From NCBI RefSeq assembly GCF_009727055.1, contig NC_052356.1, positions 1,380,780-1,444,779 of the forward strand: a stretch of DNA of 64,000 nt. Direction: 5' to 3'. The notes below the pieces were generated by a model, which had not been told where the DNA came from, did no database searches, and saw only the letters and a list, made by a program, of their open reading frames with translations. The first letter of the stretch is position 1, and each line of letters opens with the position of its first letter. Of this stretch, positions 1 to 11,659 are shown piece after piece. Position numbers and translations under genes: made by a program. The stretch comes from Benincasa hispida (taxonomy: Eukaryota > Streptophyta > Magnoliopsida > Cucurbitales > Cucurbitaceae).

Positions 1-140
1 TGATCTCTAATATTCCACTTCTATCTTCTTCAACCACTACTTCATCACTTCCCTCTATTCATGTTGCTAATGGAAATTGTATGTTTATTTATTGTATTGT
101 TACTGTTATCACACCCACCTTAACTCTTTACCATATTTAC
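1..140 (+). pseudogene. copia pol remnant, protease-integrase linker (part 1)
   Basis: In frame 3 this reads as a copia polyprotein linker: a serine/threonine-rich stretch, then IHVANGN, then a degenerate glycine/valine stretch ending in TLTLYH. In copia polyproteins this segment lies between the protease and the zinc-binding pre-integrase domain. The frame stops at 141, where a repeat begins, and the next expected residues (HLPNLT) resume just after 3257. The two pieces are therefore one remnant split by an insertion. The 5' part lies outside the window. Confidence 0.65.
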
Positions 141-1242
141 TGATGCGTTTTAAATGATGCAACGAGAATTAATCTGAGCCATGCATTTTTAATATGTGAA
201 CACATTGTTTTATCTAATTGAATCCAAGTATAAGATTAATCAGAATCCTGGTGAGTCCAGGGTCAAACACAGAGATTACGCCTAATTATGTGATGAAATA
301 ATTATCTCAATCTTACTACGGATTGTTTTTCAAATATGTGATGTTGTGGGTCTACTTGTTCTATCTTATTGATTATAACTATAGTGCGAATGACAATGGG
401 TGTAAGTGATGATGCGATGGGTGATGAGAAGTATGCGACCACAATTACAATGCAAAGTAAAGCAGCTTACAAGGGGTCATGATGAGATCTCAATAAATAA
501 AATAGGATTGAGAAAGATTTCTACTAATATCTTCTAAGCAATGCATAAGCTACGCGTTCATGCAATTGACTTATGAGATATAAACTTCACTTCTCAGTGT
601 TTCGAGCAATAATATCCTATCTCTAGGATGCAGGCGATGAGTACTTTATGCAGAGAATTATATTTCTAAGGTTACTTCTTCTCTTGTTTATTGAATTCCA
701 AAATCCATATTTTCTCAAGCAGTGATTGATTCTATCTAGGACAATCTCTCAATTGGATCTAGAATAGTGTATGAAGCATACATTAAACAAGATGAACGTG
801 AACTTATGTATTACTCAGTTAACATGTTAGTCTGATCTTTCCTAACCAATTATGAATTTAGTTGCTCATGCTAAATGGGAGAACCATGGATGGATGGAAA
901 AATGTAATGACATTCATATTGATAATGAGAGTTTTTCAATCTCTATAAAAATAATACAAATACTACTTATGAAGAAAATGAAATAAAAGATAAAGGTGGA
1001 GAATGTCAAGCTGTGGACTACACTTTCCTGCATCCTTGGCTCCAACGATGATTACTTCTCGGTGGTTGTAATAGTGGTGATGGTTTCCTCCTTTTTTCAA
1101 AAAGGAATGTTGAGTTTTCACCCAAAATTTCTCAAAGAAAAGCTTCTAAGGTAGTGGTTATGGCAGACGTGAGGTGGAAAATGAGTAGAGTTCTGACCAA
1201 TTTCTTGGTTAAAAATATGATACTTAGACAATCTTTAATGGG

Positions 1243-1252
1243 CTATTTATAG
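1243..1252 (-). promoter_or_regulatory. Palindromic TATA-like box in gypsy-like LTR
   Basis: The exact 10-bp palindrome CTATTTATAG occurs here and at 2449-2458 and 31056-31065, in three different gypsy-like LTR copies, preceded by ggg-rich bases in two of them. On the minus strand it reads TATAAATA, which fits transcription towards lower coordinates, the direction given by the LTR ends. Confidence 0.45.
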
Positions 1253-1389
1253 GCGTCGAAAGGAAGGTTTCATATCTTTTTTTAATGATTAAGCTGACAC
1301 CTCGCATTAAATTTCATGCCCTGCCACGTTGCCTGCCTCCCATCAGATGTTCATTAGTTCTACCATGAATTTTTTACATCAGCAACCAA

Positions 1390-2906
1390 TGTTCGGTTGC
1401 TAGATAAGTGTTGTTAATTCTACTTAGTTCAAAACAAACAATATTTATAAAGCTCATACATCAATTAAAACTAGTTCGTAGTTAAAGCGGAGATAAGAGG
1501 TTGATCCTTAGGGAAGGTTTTAATTCTAATCCTTTCCTAACTATCTTTGACTATTAAAGCGATAAAACGGGAGGTTTTGATGAATTTGGAAAAATACTAA
1601 AAATTAAAAGATAAAAGATGAATATAAACAAGTGACGTATAATCTTGCTTCTAGTTCAAGTTAGATGTTCAATGCAATTCCTATCATCAAATTCTAAAAG
1701 TTAATTCACAATCGGATTATGCTCGCAAATACTCACTCAATTCGATTAAGCTAGCCTCTACAAAGGCGGACAACTAGAAATAACCTAGTCAAGAGAGCAT
1801 CCTAAACATTGATTAGACTGGAAGACCTAACCCTAATCAACCTACATGCTCATACTTCTATTGGGTTCGATAGTGACTATATAGAATAGAAAACAAGCGC
1901 ATTAGGTTCTAGGATTCATTTACATCGACTAATTGTTAAGATAGCTCACTCAATTAACCAAGTTTTGTCCAAATCTAGTCATTAATACATCCTAGAAATA
2001 GCCATCAAATACACAATTACTATTGCCTCTTGTAGATCTTGGCTAGACATTTCATCAAACACATTGAAAGCAACATATTCAAAAATGATTTTGACAAAAC
2101 CAAGTATCTAGGCTATACATGTGCAAGATAAAAATCATTCAACATGCATCAAGAATTAAGCATAGATTCAAGAAAGCACAAATTCATTGCATTTCATAAG
2201 GAAAAAAGAGAAAACTCAAAAGAATTAGAAGAACCCTTGAAGACTAGAATCAAGATTCAATCGAAACTTCACAAATTCATAGACAAATTTTATGAAGAAT
2301 TACAAAAGTATTGTTTACAATTCATCAAGAAAACAAAATCTAACCTAAAATGGAATAAGAATTACCAAAGAGATGAAAGAACTCGGAGAGAGATCCCAAC
2401 CTCCATGGAATTTCTTCCTCTCCTCTCTTTCACAAAATGAAAGAAAAACTATTTATAGTTCGCAGGGTAGCGTCGCGACACTGGAGTAGCGTGGCAACGC
2501 TGAATCGATAAAAAGCCAAGAAGCATTGGGCTGGCATTGCAACGCTGCCCTCGATGCTCGGTAGTGCAAGGCACACCCGTGCATTCCATTCGGAGCGTCG
2601 TGATGCTGAGGCGTTGTGACGCCACCCTGTCTTGTTGAGAAAGTGATACTTCTGCCTTCTAGCATTGCACAACGCTGTGGTAGGGTCGTGACACTGAGGT
2701 TGGATGCCATTCTTGTAATTTTCTTTTCCTTCTTCAATTGTGTTGACTTCTTAACTCCTTTTTCATCCCTTTTGCCCAATTTCGATGCATTGACTCCGAA
2801 TGGCTCCTGTGATAATTTTTCCTACAAAATAGACCTTTAAAGAAAATAATCAAGATAAAATTGAGGGTTTAATCCTAGAAAGAATAGTCTTTTACAAGAC
2901 CTATCA
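1390..2906 (-). mobile_element. Solo LTR, TSD ACCAA, nested in the 141-3257 LTR
   Basis: A 1,517-bp segment starts TGTTCGG, ends CCTATCA, and is bracketed by perfect 5-bp copies of ACCAA at 1385-1389 and 2907-2911. Removing it rejoins the outer LTR smoothly. Read on the minus strand it starts TGATAGGTCTTG and carries the palindromic CTATTTATAG at 2449-2458, so it is distantly similar in layout to its host LTR. Open frames of 60-110 codons on both strands inside it show no retroelement motif and are treated as chance. Confidence 0.8.
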
Positions 2907-3257
2907 ACCAACTTGATCTGTTTTATTTGAATTCCACCGCCCACGTGTTTGTCATATTTCTAATCATCTCATCTCATTGTGTGGAACTATACGATACCAA
3001 GTTATGTGTCATCTTAAGTTTTATGCGTTCGCGGTTGCAGCTTGCCTCTTTTGACAATTTTCTTCATTCATGATAGAATCACGTGTCCAAAAAATGATAA
3101 TTCTAATAATTTTCAAGGATTAACAATTTTGTAGATATTTGATCGCATGATATTACTAATTGCACGATTTTCCCATCAAGCTAATGTATTTTTCTCAAAA
3201 ATTTCCTAATTGTTTTAAAAAAAAATGTTAAATAACTTGTATTTCTACAAGTTATCA

Positions 3258-3905
3258 CTTATCATCTCCCTAATTTGACATTAATAGCATCTCTTGGCCA
3301 ATTTTACGGTCATGGTTTAACTATTTTTTTTCTTCTAATGCTTGTAAAGTTCAAAAGCCATACACGGGACATATAGTTGGCAAAGGGTAGCAAAGTGAGA
3401 CGATTGTTGGAGCTCACATCTCTTCCTGTTTCCCTACCTATCTCTGCATCTTACACTGATTCTGGTATATATCAATGACATCTTCTTCATGGTCATGCTT
3501 CTTTAGAAAAGCTGCACAAGTTAATCTCTTTTGGCAATTTAAATAATATTTCAAACTTTGATTATTTTGACTGTTTAAATTGTAAACTTGCAAAACAACC
3601 TACTTTACCTTTCTCTCATTCATCATCTTTATGTGTTACACATTTTGGTCTAAGTCATTTTGATATCTAAGGTTCTACTCCTACTTCTACTGTCGATGGG
3701 AATCACTATTTTGTCATATTTATTTCCCAAATTTACATTGCCTTTTGCCAATATGATTCAAACACAACTTTTTAAAACTATTAACCTTTTTTCCACAGAT
3801 AATGCCATGGAGTATGAGGATCTGAGTCTTTTATCATTTTTACCCAATGGAGTACCCTTGTTGAACACTCTTGCCCACACACATCCCAACAAAATGAATG
3901 AGCAT
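3258..3905 (+). pseudogene. copia integrase remnant (part 2)
   Basis: This resumes the frame broken at 140. Recognisable pieces in order are: a VQ-x-PYTGHIVGKG-like linker (about 3345-3390) ending LLELTSL; the pre-integrase zinc finger with GHASLEKLHKL and DCLNCKLAKQ (about 3490-3600); the start of the integrase core with VDGNHYFVIF (about 3690-3720); and, after a deletion, the conserved EHSCPHTSQQN stretch (about 3860-3895). The middle of the rve core, including the catalytic acidic region, is missing, and frameshifts separate the blocks. It is a dead fragment. Continuity with 1-140 is clear from the shared reading frame. Confidence 0.7.
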
Positions 3906-4219
3906 AATGCTAACATTGAAAAACATTTGAAAAGTGCTTTTTAAAGCTTGAATTTTGGTTAGTTTGACAGTTTAACTGGGTTCATTGATGCTTTTCTTGT
4001 CTAATTTATAGGAACTGAGCATTCGAAAAGGAGGAATGGGCTAATTGGAGCATAAAACGATGAATAATCCCGGAAGGTCAAAATTTGACCTAGGACAAGA
4101 AAATAGGTGAAAAAGTCTGAAAAAAAAGGCACTGATAAATATTGAGCTTAGGAGACTCTTAGGATCATTCGATTGCAAAGAAAGGGCTAAAATGGAGCCA
4201 TTACCACCCAGAGTAACAA
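3906..4219. other. Non-coding repeat-like flank of copia element C (left side)
   Basis: No coding potential is visible. The text (gaactgagcattcgaaaagg, cggaaggtcaaaatttgacc) looks like the internal non-coding part of a gypsy-type element. After element C (4225-36595) is removed, it would join 36601 onward, where similar short phrases such as tagcacc and gtcgcggta continue. I infer that both flanks are one older repeat into which C inserted. Confidence 0.4.
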
Positions 4220-4224
4220 GGTTC

Positions 4225-7200
4225 TGCAGGAATCAAACTCCTTTTGCAGAAGCATGTGATTGTCGTTTGCCTAAATTGTGTTATATGAATTTTATATAGA
4301 ATAGTAATAAAACTGTAGAATTAAACATTCTCGTAAGAATTTCTAAGGAAAAATAAATATTACCTTTGAAGAACAACCTTCAATATCTTCACTCCACAAA
4401 ATTGATCATTCATAGCATTATACGAACAAAATTCCATGAGTAGGACACTATTAAGATATTTCTCTACCATCCTCTTTGGACAAGGAGGTTTGTGGGAACC
4501 TTGTGGAAGGCAAGGGAAAAAAATGGAGAATTCTTTTCTCTAAGAGTATGTGAGATGGAGAGAATGTGAGAGAGTGTGTAGGAGTATCAAATTTCACGTG
4601 AATCTTATATGAGCTATTTCAACGGCAGACTATTCTGTAGATTTAAAGACAGAGAGGGAGAGGGTAACTATCCTCTCCACTTTCCTACTCTCCCACTCCC
4701 TTGCAATTTAATTTAATAAATTAATTAAATTAACTAAAATCAACTAATTAATTTAAATATCCAATATTTTATTTAATTAATTTTAATCATATTCTAAATG
4801 TGCATTTCTCACATAACCTATAATTTTAATATGAATCTTATTCATATTACTTATATTCTATAATTGTAATATAAATCTAATTTATATTAATTCAATATTT
4901 GAATCTTATTCAAATATTAATACTCTCATACTATATGGTTAATTCTGAATTTAATTCAAAATTAACTGTATATTATAATGTATATAAATTGTATCATATA
5001 CAATTAACATCATCCAATTAATTTCCTTTAAAATAGTTTGAACATTAAAATTTTCTTCCATTTTCAAATCCTTGTTGAATTCATTTATGAACTAGCAGAG
5101 GGATGGACTTTCAGTTATAAACTTCAATGATTCATGATTAATTAATTAAACTCTATAATTAAGTTAATCATCATTCATTAACTATAGGGCACTCCACTAA
5201 AGACTCCACTACTACAAAATCTACATTACTTGACACTTGTAGTTTTTAATTACTTGACGTTTCTTTGAAAAAAAAAAAGTCAAGTAATGACCTTTTAGAA
5301 AAGAAAATGCCAAGTAAAAGAGATAAAAAAGCGGAGATTGATGGAATGTTTCAGATATTTTCACGTGAACCATTACTTGACACGTTTTTTGTGTCAAGTA
5401 TAGGAAGCTCTTACTTCGACACGTTTTTCGTGTTAAGTAAAATATAAAAAAATAATTGACTTATTATTTTAAAGAAGTAAAAGAGTTAAATGCTCTAGAT
5501 TTAGTCGTCGATCTTCAACCTCTTATGCACGACCGTTGCGTTCGTTCGACCTTCCCTCCCTTTATCGAAAAGAAAAAAAGTAAAAAGTAAAAAGGGAGAA
5601 TAGAAGAAACCCTAATCCCCAAACCCCTTTGTTTTCTTTTTATCTTTCTCCTTTATTCTTGTTATGAGGGAGATTTGTAGAAAATAACAAGTTATTTAAG
5701 TGGACTTTTATTAGGAAATTGGTAGAATTAAAGGTCCAAAGGCAAACTTGTAAATATGGGCTGATGGGATTTTTGTAATTAATCTCATCCTCTTCTTATT
5801 AGGGCACCCATCGTGTACCGCCAAAAATAAGATATTGGGGCTGCCGATTTTAAGCCAGAGAGAACACACGAAGCCGCCTGAAGCCATCCGTCGTCGACGC
5901 TGGGGTTCGAGGCGGGTAAATCTTGTACCCCCCATCTGAAGCCGTGTACCATTGTGTGCCACCCATCTGAAGCTGTCCATGGTCGACACTGGCGTTCGAG
6001 GCGTGAAGTGTCCAATCGGTTTAGTGCAGCCGCGTGGGTTCCGGTTCACGTCCGGCAAGTGGGTTTCCGGTGTGGGTGTTTTTCGGGCAGATTGATTCCA
6101 GTTTCAGGGGCTGTCTTCCGCGGGCGTGTCTCGCTTTCAGAGGCGTTGTTGTCCGTGGATCTCTAGGTATCAGTGGGTGTTTTTGACCGGCCGTGGGTTT
6201 GGTTTACCTCGTTTTTTTCTCTTAAATATCATTTTATTCCCATAATTTGGGATTTTTCCAATTCTAGTCCCGTAATTTTAAATATTTAATTTTTGATTTG
6301 GACTATAATGTAGCATCTTTTGTAATGATTTATTGTTTGAATGTTTGATGATGAAATTGATTTTGAAGTGTTGAAAGGAGTTGAGTTGCTATCCAATAAG
6401 CTTGAGACCGATCTTCACATAGTTTTGGTAAGTTTGGAGATTAGTATTAATAGTTATTTGCTACCCATTAAAGTATTGGTCTAATAATTGAGTTATTTTC
6501 GGTTTTTGATGTTCAATTCAAAAATTTCAAAAGATTGGAGCCACTATTCAACAAAGTTAACAATGTTTGGACGTTTTGATAGGCCTTGAAACTTTTTTGG
6601 AATTGTTACATAGTTGCTGGAATTTGTGTTTTGTAACCATTATTATTGAACTTTTCGTAGGTTGGATTATTTGTTGAAGTTTTGAAGTGGCATTCGAATC
6701 AAGTCACACTTTAGGTAATCTATTTAGAGATAATTGGTTATTTTGGTGAATGAAATTTTGAATTTTTTTTTTATTGCTTGTAGATAAGATTGGGCTTTCA
6801 ATATTCTCTTCTACTCATTGATTCATGTATTAGTTTTCTCTATTAAAGACGCATTTAATTTCCCTTTATAGAGGGATTACAACCGTGTCAAGTCGCTTTT
6901 GCTTGAAAGTTTTGAAAGTTGTAAAAGTTAGGGGAAAGGTATCTGCATTCTTCTATTTTAAATTTTAGCATATGCTTGATTTGTTGATAATCTTCTCCCT
7001 CTTATGATATTTTTCCATTGCATAAAGTAAGCCAATCATGTATATTTTTCTTGTGTGTGACTTTTTGTCATTGTTGTATCTTAATACTTATTTCTATATT
7101 TTGAAATTTGATGTTATTACCCTTTATTCTATTTTGCAGGTTGACTTGCTTAAACATGGTTTGCCTGACTCTCAGTTCTCGATGTTTAGACTTCAAAGCT

Positions 7201-8570
7201 TTAATGTAAAGATAAATAATGTACTTTGTTTAGATGTTATTTATTAAACAATTTCTCACTTTTGTGTTTGTTGAAAGTTGAGTTTTGTATACACAAGCAA
7301 TAGTTGAGATTTTATTTTGTGCATGTACATGTGAAAAAGAAATATTGTTGTAATTTATGAGGAGTGTTCATATGAAAGGTCATAGTTGAACATATGAAAT
7401 TTTTAGTGAATATATTGAATTGATAGATCTTAAATGTATAATGTTTATTTAGTTCATGTATTGTTAGAATATAAGACAGAAAATTAGAATATCAATTAGG
7501 GCATTTAATTTGAAAAAAAAAACATATACTTGACAAATAAAAAATGTCACAAGTTATCATATATGGTACGTAATCAATGTAAAGAATAAAAAAACTTCAC
7601 ATACCACCAATGTCAAGTGTATTATCTTTCCTGACATGAAAATTATATTAAGAAACATTTGTTTTGACGTTTTTTTGGAGTCAAGTTATCACACTATACT
7701 TAATAGTCGAATATTCGACGCTTTTATAAGCATCAAGTATACCATTAACTTGACATTGGAAAAATGTCAAGTAATCAAATTTCTGTAATAGTGGCTCATA
7801 GTTGCACTCCTATGAACTGCAATATGTTTATATGTCTATTGAACCATATTTTGTAAGTCAAACTTTCATAAATTATTCGTAATTACAGTTGGGTCAAATT
7901 ATCGTTTTACCCTTGTAGTTACTTCTTTTACCTTATGTACCACCGAGTCCTAGAGTCAATACTTAATAGAACAATCTATTACTTTCCCTAAAGTTGGGAA
8001 TTTCCCTAAAGTTGGGAATGAGTGAATTCCATCTCGTGACACTATGTTTCCAACTCCTCACTCAATATTGTTCCTAACATGGTAGGCATATTGAGTCGGT
8101 AGCTAAGGCCACTCACCCATAAATATCAAAGAATGACCCTTATGAGTAGGAGTCCATAACTCACTCGGGATTATGATCGGGTTACATGGTTATCGTTTAA
8201 AATATAAATCTCTTCAATTAACGGTGTTATAAAGAGAAATTATATTTCATGGTCCGGTCTTATACGACTCACTGTATATGATACCTCCACTTGCATGTCA
8301 TCACATGAACAATTTGGATCAAATAGTTTTACAACTATTGTAACATGTACAAAGTTATTGTAACATTTACAAAGTGGGTCGTATCATAATGTTACCAAGA
8401 TAAGGTAAGGTACCTAATCCATTAAATAACCTTGGAGCTTAATTTATTAGATTTTGAATTATGCAAATAATGTAGAATACTTTATTCATTAAATAAACAC
8501 TTTATTTATTTATTAATAATTTTTTTTTACAAATGCACAAACTACGAGATTTAGGACATAAATCCTAACA
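4225..8570 (-). repeat. 3' LTR of copia element C, split by a CACTA transposon
   Basis: On the minus strand it begins TGTTAGGATTTATGTCCTAA (8570 downward) and ends GATTCCTGCA (4225). Without the 2.6-kb CACTA insertion it is about 1.76 kb, the normal size for copia LTRs in this window. The poly-purine tract lies immediately beyond 8570. The last roughly 900 bp (4225-5206) is very AT-rich and holds no gene. Positions 7977-8018 contain a small tandem duplication of a 17-bp unit (ttccctaaagttgggaa). Confidence 0.75.
5207..7793. mobile_element. Non-autonomous CACTA (En/Spm-type) DNA transposon
   Basis: The ends are inverted: CACTACTACAAAAT at 5207-5220 and its near-complement ATTTCTGTAATAGTG ending at 7793. 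The CACTA...TAGTG termini define the superfamily. Both subterminal regions are packed with short direct and inverted copies of the core ACTTGAC/GTCAAGT (at least six within 250 bp on the left and a similar number at 7525-7775), the usual transposase-binding layout. The flanking 3-mers are ctc on the left and ctc after one extra g on the right. At 2,587 bp with no transposase motifs it is non-autonomous. Open frames of 60-115 codons inside it lack recognisable domains. A GC-rich island at about 5790-6210 is discussed in the findings. Confidence 0.85.
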
Positions 8571-8592
8571 ATTTTTCACTTGTCCTAAAGCT
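8571..8592 (-). other. Poly-purine tract of element C
   Basis: The minus strand reads aggacaagtgaaaaat directly upstream of the LTR start. It is the same position and wording as the aggacaagtgggagattg tract before the 3' LTR of element A. It primes plus-strand DNA synthesis in LTR elements. Confidence 0.65.
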
Positions 8593-8679
8593 AGTGGGAT
8601 GTATAATACATGTAAAAGATAAATACAATAAACTAGGGCATACAATATACCCAGTCATATCTCACACTTGCCCTAATCT

Positions 8680-10230
8680 AAGTGATACATATCTTGTAGA
8701 CCTAAACCTTCTAAATGACCCTTGAAGACTTTAGTCGTGAGAGTCTTTGGTAAATGGATAAGCAATGTTGTGCTTCGACATTATTTGCGTGACGATCACG
8801 TCCCCCATTGCATAATCTCCCATATCAGATGATGCTTTCGTTCTATGTGCTTTCCTTGCTTATGGCTTCGAGGTTTCTTTTAATTTGCCACAACACCACT
8901 GTTGTCAAAGTAAAAAATGATAGACAAAAACATATTTGGAACAACTTTCTAATCAATCAAGAACTTTATCATCCAGACAGCTTCTTCAGCAGCTTCACAA
9001 GTAGCTACATATTTTGCCTCCATAGTAGAGTCCACAACACAACCTTGTTTTATGTTGCGCTATACTACTTCTCCATTAAGAGTGAACACTGATCCTGATG
9101 TAGATTTCCTAGAGCCCTTATCAGTTTGAAAATTAGAGTCAGTATATCCTGCAAGGATCAGATCCTAGCACCATACACAAGCATATAGTTCCTTGTTCTT
9201 CTAAGATATTTGAGGATTGTCTTTATTGTCATCCAATGATGAAATCCTGGAATAGATTGATACCTACTGACAATCCCAATGTATAGCATATGTCAAGTCT
9301 TGTACACAACATGACATACATAAAGCTGCCCACAACCGATGCATATGAAATCCATCTCATTTCCTTAACTTCTTAAGGTATCTTAGGACATTGTTCCTTA
9401 GACAAGGTAATTCCATCCATAAAAGGTAAGTTACCTTTCTTAGAATTTTGCATCGAATATCTGATAAGCATTTTGCTAATATACGATGCTTGAGACAAGG
9501 CTAACATTCTATTATTGCGATTTCTAATAATTTGAATACCAATAACACAATGTACTTCTAACAAATCTTTCATTTGGAATTGAGCAGATAGCCAGTTTTT
9601 AATGTCAGTAAGAAATCTCATTTCATTCCCAATTAGTAGAATATCATCAAGTACAACACTAGAAAAATAAAAGTACTTTTGATGATTTTCTTGTAAACAC
9701 AAGATTCATCAATATTTTGTTCAAAGCCATAAGATTTGACTGCATTGTCAAACCTTATGTTCCAAAATCTAGATGTCTGCTTCAATCCATAAATAGATCG
9801 TTTTAGCTTATAAATCTTTTGCTTCTGACCTTGTTTTATGAATTACTTTAGTTGATTGATGTAGATGTTCTCATCAAAATTGTCATTCAGAAAAGCAGTC
9901 TTGACATCCATTTGCCATATTTCATAGTCATAATATGTAATGATGGATAAAAGAATGTGAATAGATTTTAACATGGTAACAGGAGAAAAAGTTTCTTCAT
10001 AATCAACCTCTTCTACTTGGATATAACCCTTTTCTACAAGCCTTGGTTTAAACTTTTGAACCATTCCATCTTTGCAACCTATAGGTTTTCCTCCATAAGA
10101 TTGGTATCCAAGTTCCTAGACTAAATTGGAATACATAGATTCCATTTCAAGATCCATGACTTTGACCCATTCATCTTTGTCAACATCTTACATTGCCTTT
10201 CTAAAAGATAAAGAATCCTCAATGACATCC
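8680..10230 (-). pseudogene. copia reverse transcriptase and RNase H of element C
   Basis: This is a degenerate pol 3' half read on the minus strand. Near 10060-9850 the RT fingers/palm motifs KPRLVEKGYIQVEEVDYEETFSP and MDVKTAFLN are clear. At about 9655 the catalytic box reads V-L-D-D-I instead of Y-V-D-D-I. SQASYISKM and LSKEQCPK follow by 9373. RNase H blocks then appear in another frame: SRKSTSGSVFTLNG and the D-S-T-M-E-A-K-Y-V-A motif (about 9110-9000), ending with a degenerate NIAYPFTK segment near 8740. Several frameshifts and stops separate the pieces. The aspartates of the RT box remain, but no continuous enzyme is possible. Confidence 0.85.
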
Positions 10231-11640
10231 TCAAATATGATTACATGGGCTTCTAATAAACCTATATATCTTGTAGGATGAGATATAACCCTCCTATTAC
10301 GACGAGGCTCTCTCAACTCTTAAGAAGGATTTTGGCTAGATATGCTAGCACCATCAACAACTCTTGTTGATGTACCAGCATTGTCAATATCTTTCGTTGA
10401 AGTACTATTATTTTCATTGGAAATTTCACTTAAAATTAATTTACTACATGGTTTGTGATCTCTTATATGATCTTTCTTTATGAATGTGGCATTTGTCGGT
10501 ACAAATACCTTGTTCTCATTTGGATTATAAAAGATATCACCTCTGGTTTCATGGGATAGCCTATAAATAGACATATCCTCGAACAAGGTTCCAATTTCTT
10601 TGGGCTTGTTGTCAGCACATGTGCTGGACATCCCCAAATTCTGAAATATAGTAAACATGCTTTACATCATTTTCATAATGTAAAAGGTATTTCTGAAACA
10701 CTTTTGGATGGAACTTTTGATCAGGATATATACTGAAGCCTCTACTATATAACCTCAAAAGGAATCAGGTAAATGAGCATAGCTCATCATAAACCAAACC
10801 ATGTATAACAAGATTCTTTTTCTACTTTCTGATACACCATTCTATCAAGGTTTATCAGGTGCTAAGATTTAGGATGTGATTCCATGTTCTATCATATAAT
10901 CTTGGAATCTTAAGTTCATATACTCTCTACCTCGATCAAATCGAAGTGTCTTAATTGTTTTACCTAATAAATTTTTAACTTCAGTTTTATACTCTTTGAA
11001 CTTTTCAAGAGCTTCACACTTGTGTTGCATTAGGCAAAGATACCCACATCTCAAATAATCATCTAGAAAAGAGATGAAATATTCAAAACTTCCTTTTGCT
11101 TAAACATTCATTGGACCATAGAGCACGAATGTACAAGTTTCAAAGGTTCTTTGACTTTATAGCATTTACCAATAAGAGGTATTTTAGTCATCTTACCTTT
11201 AAGATGACTCACATACTAGTAACGAACTTTCTTCTAACTCATTTAGAAGTTCATCCTTTACCAATTTCTTGATCCTATCGATATTTATGCGACCTAGTCT
11301 TACGTGCCAAAGGTGGGCATTTTCTTTAAAAGAAAATTTTTTCTTTACTTTTAGACGTTGTCTTTTTGAATAATTTAGTATGACGGAGAATTTTCGATGT
11401 TAATGGTCTTAGCACATATAAATTATCTTCTAAAGTTGCCGAACAAATCTTAACACCATTCTTGAAAATAAACGATTTATTTACAAAGAATGAAATTGAA
11501 TACATCTGTTCCATAAGACATGCAACTAAAATCAGTTCCTTTTGATATCAAGAACTATAAATACATTATTTAATAATAAAAAATATTTGAAGAAAGATAA
11601 TATTATGCTCTCCACGAAAATGGTTGGGACGACCTCTCCT
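10231..11640 (-). pseudogene. copia integrase region of element C
   Basis: Order on the minus strand: a pre-integrase segment at 11514-11326 (SISFFVNKSFIFKNG, NLYVLRPL); then the integrase core around 11054-10869 with LMQHKCEALEKFKEYKTEV, a degenerate SDRGGEY box written FDRGREY, and DYMIEHGI; then the C-terminal integrase/linker at 10658-10320 with NPNENKVFVPTNATF and DHIRDHKP. These match copia integrases in order and spacing, but stops and frameshifts break the chain at about 11100, 10860 and 10700. Confidence 0.8.
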
Positions 11641-11659
11641 GTTCCGACCCTCATGGTCA

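Larger units (their letters stand above)
141..3257 (-). mobile_element. Gypsy-like LTR (probably solo) interrupting a copia remnant
   Basis: The segment begins TG (141) and ends CA (3257) and separates two halves of a copia reading frame. Read on the minus strand it starts TGATAACTTGTAG, followed by a short palindrome. The same start is seen in the LTRs ending at 31497 and 38148. The palindromic TATA-like CTATTTATAG lies at 1243-1252, and the internal phrase gtgagtccagggtc recurs in the sister copies. The flanking 5-mers (TTTAC at 136-140, CTTAT at 3258-3262) match at only three positions, so the TSD is decayed or the boundary is off by a base or two. Assignment to Ty3/gypsy rests on this LTR style and on the poly-purine tract seen next to the 31 kb copy. 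Confidence 0.6.

Noticed and set aside
2430..2840. Overlapping open frames of 74-108 codons
   Set aside because: They are contained in a solo LTR with a clear TSD and no motifs.
5711..6166. Overlapping open frames on both strands (115, 76 and 70 codons)
   Set aside because: They lie in the GC-rich CACTA island, overlap each other on opposite strands, and show no known domain.
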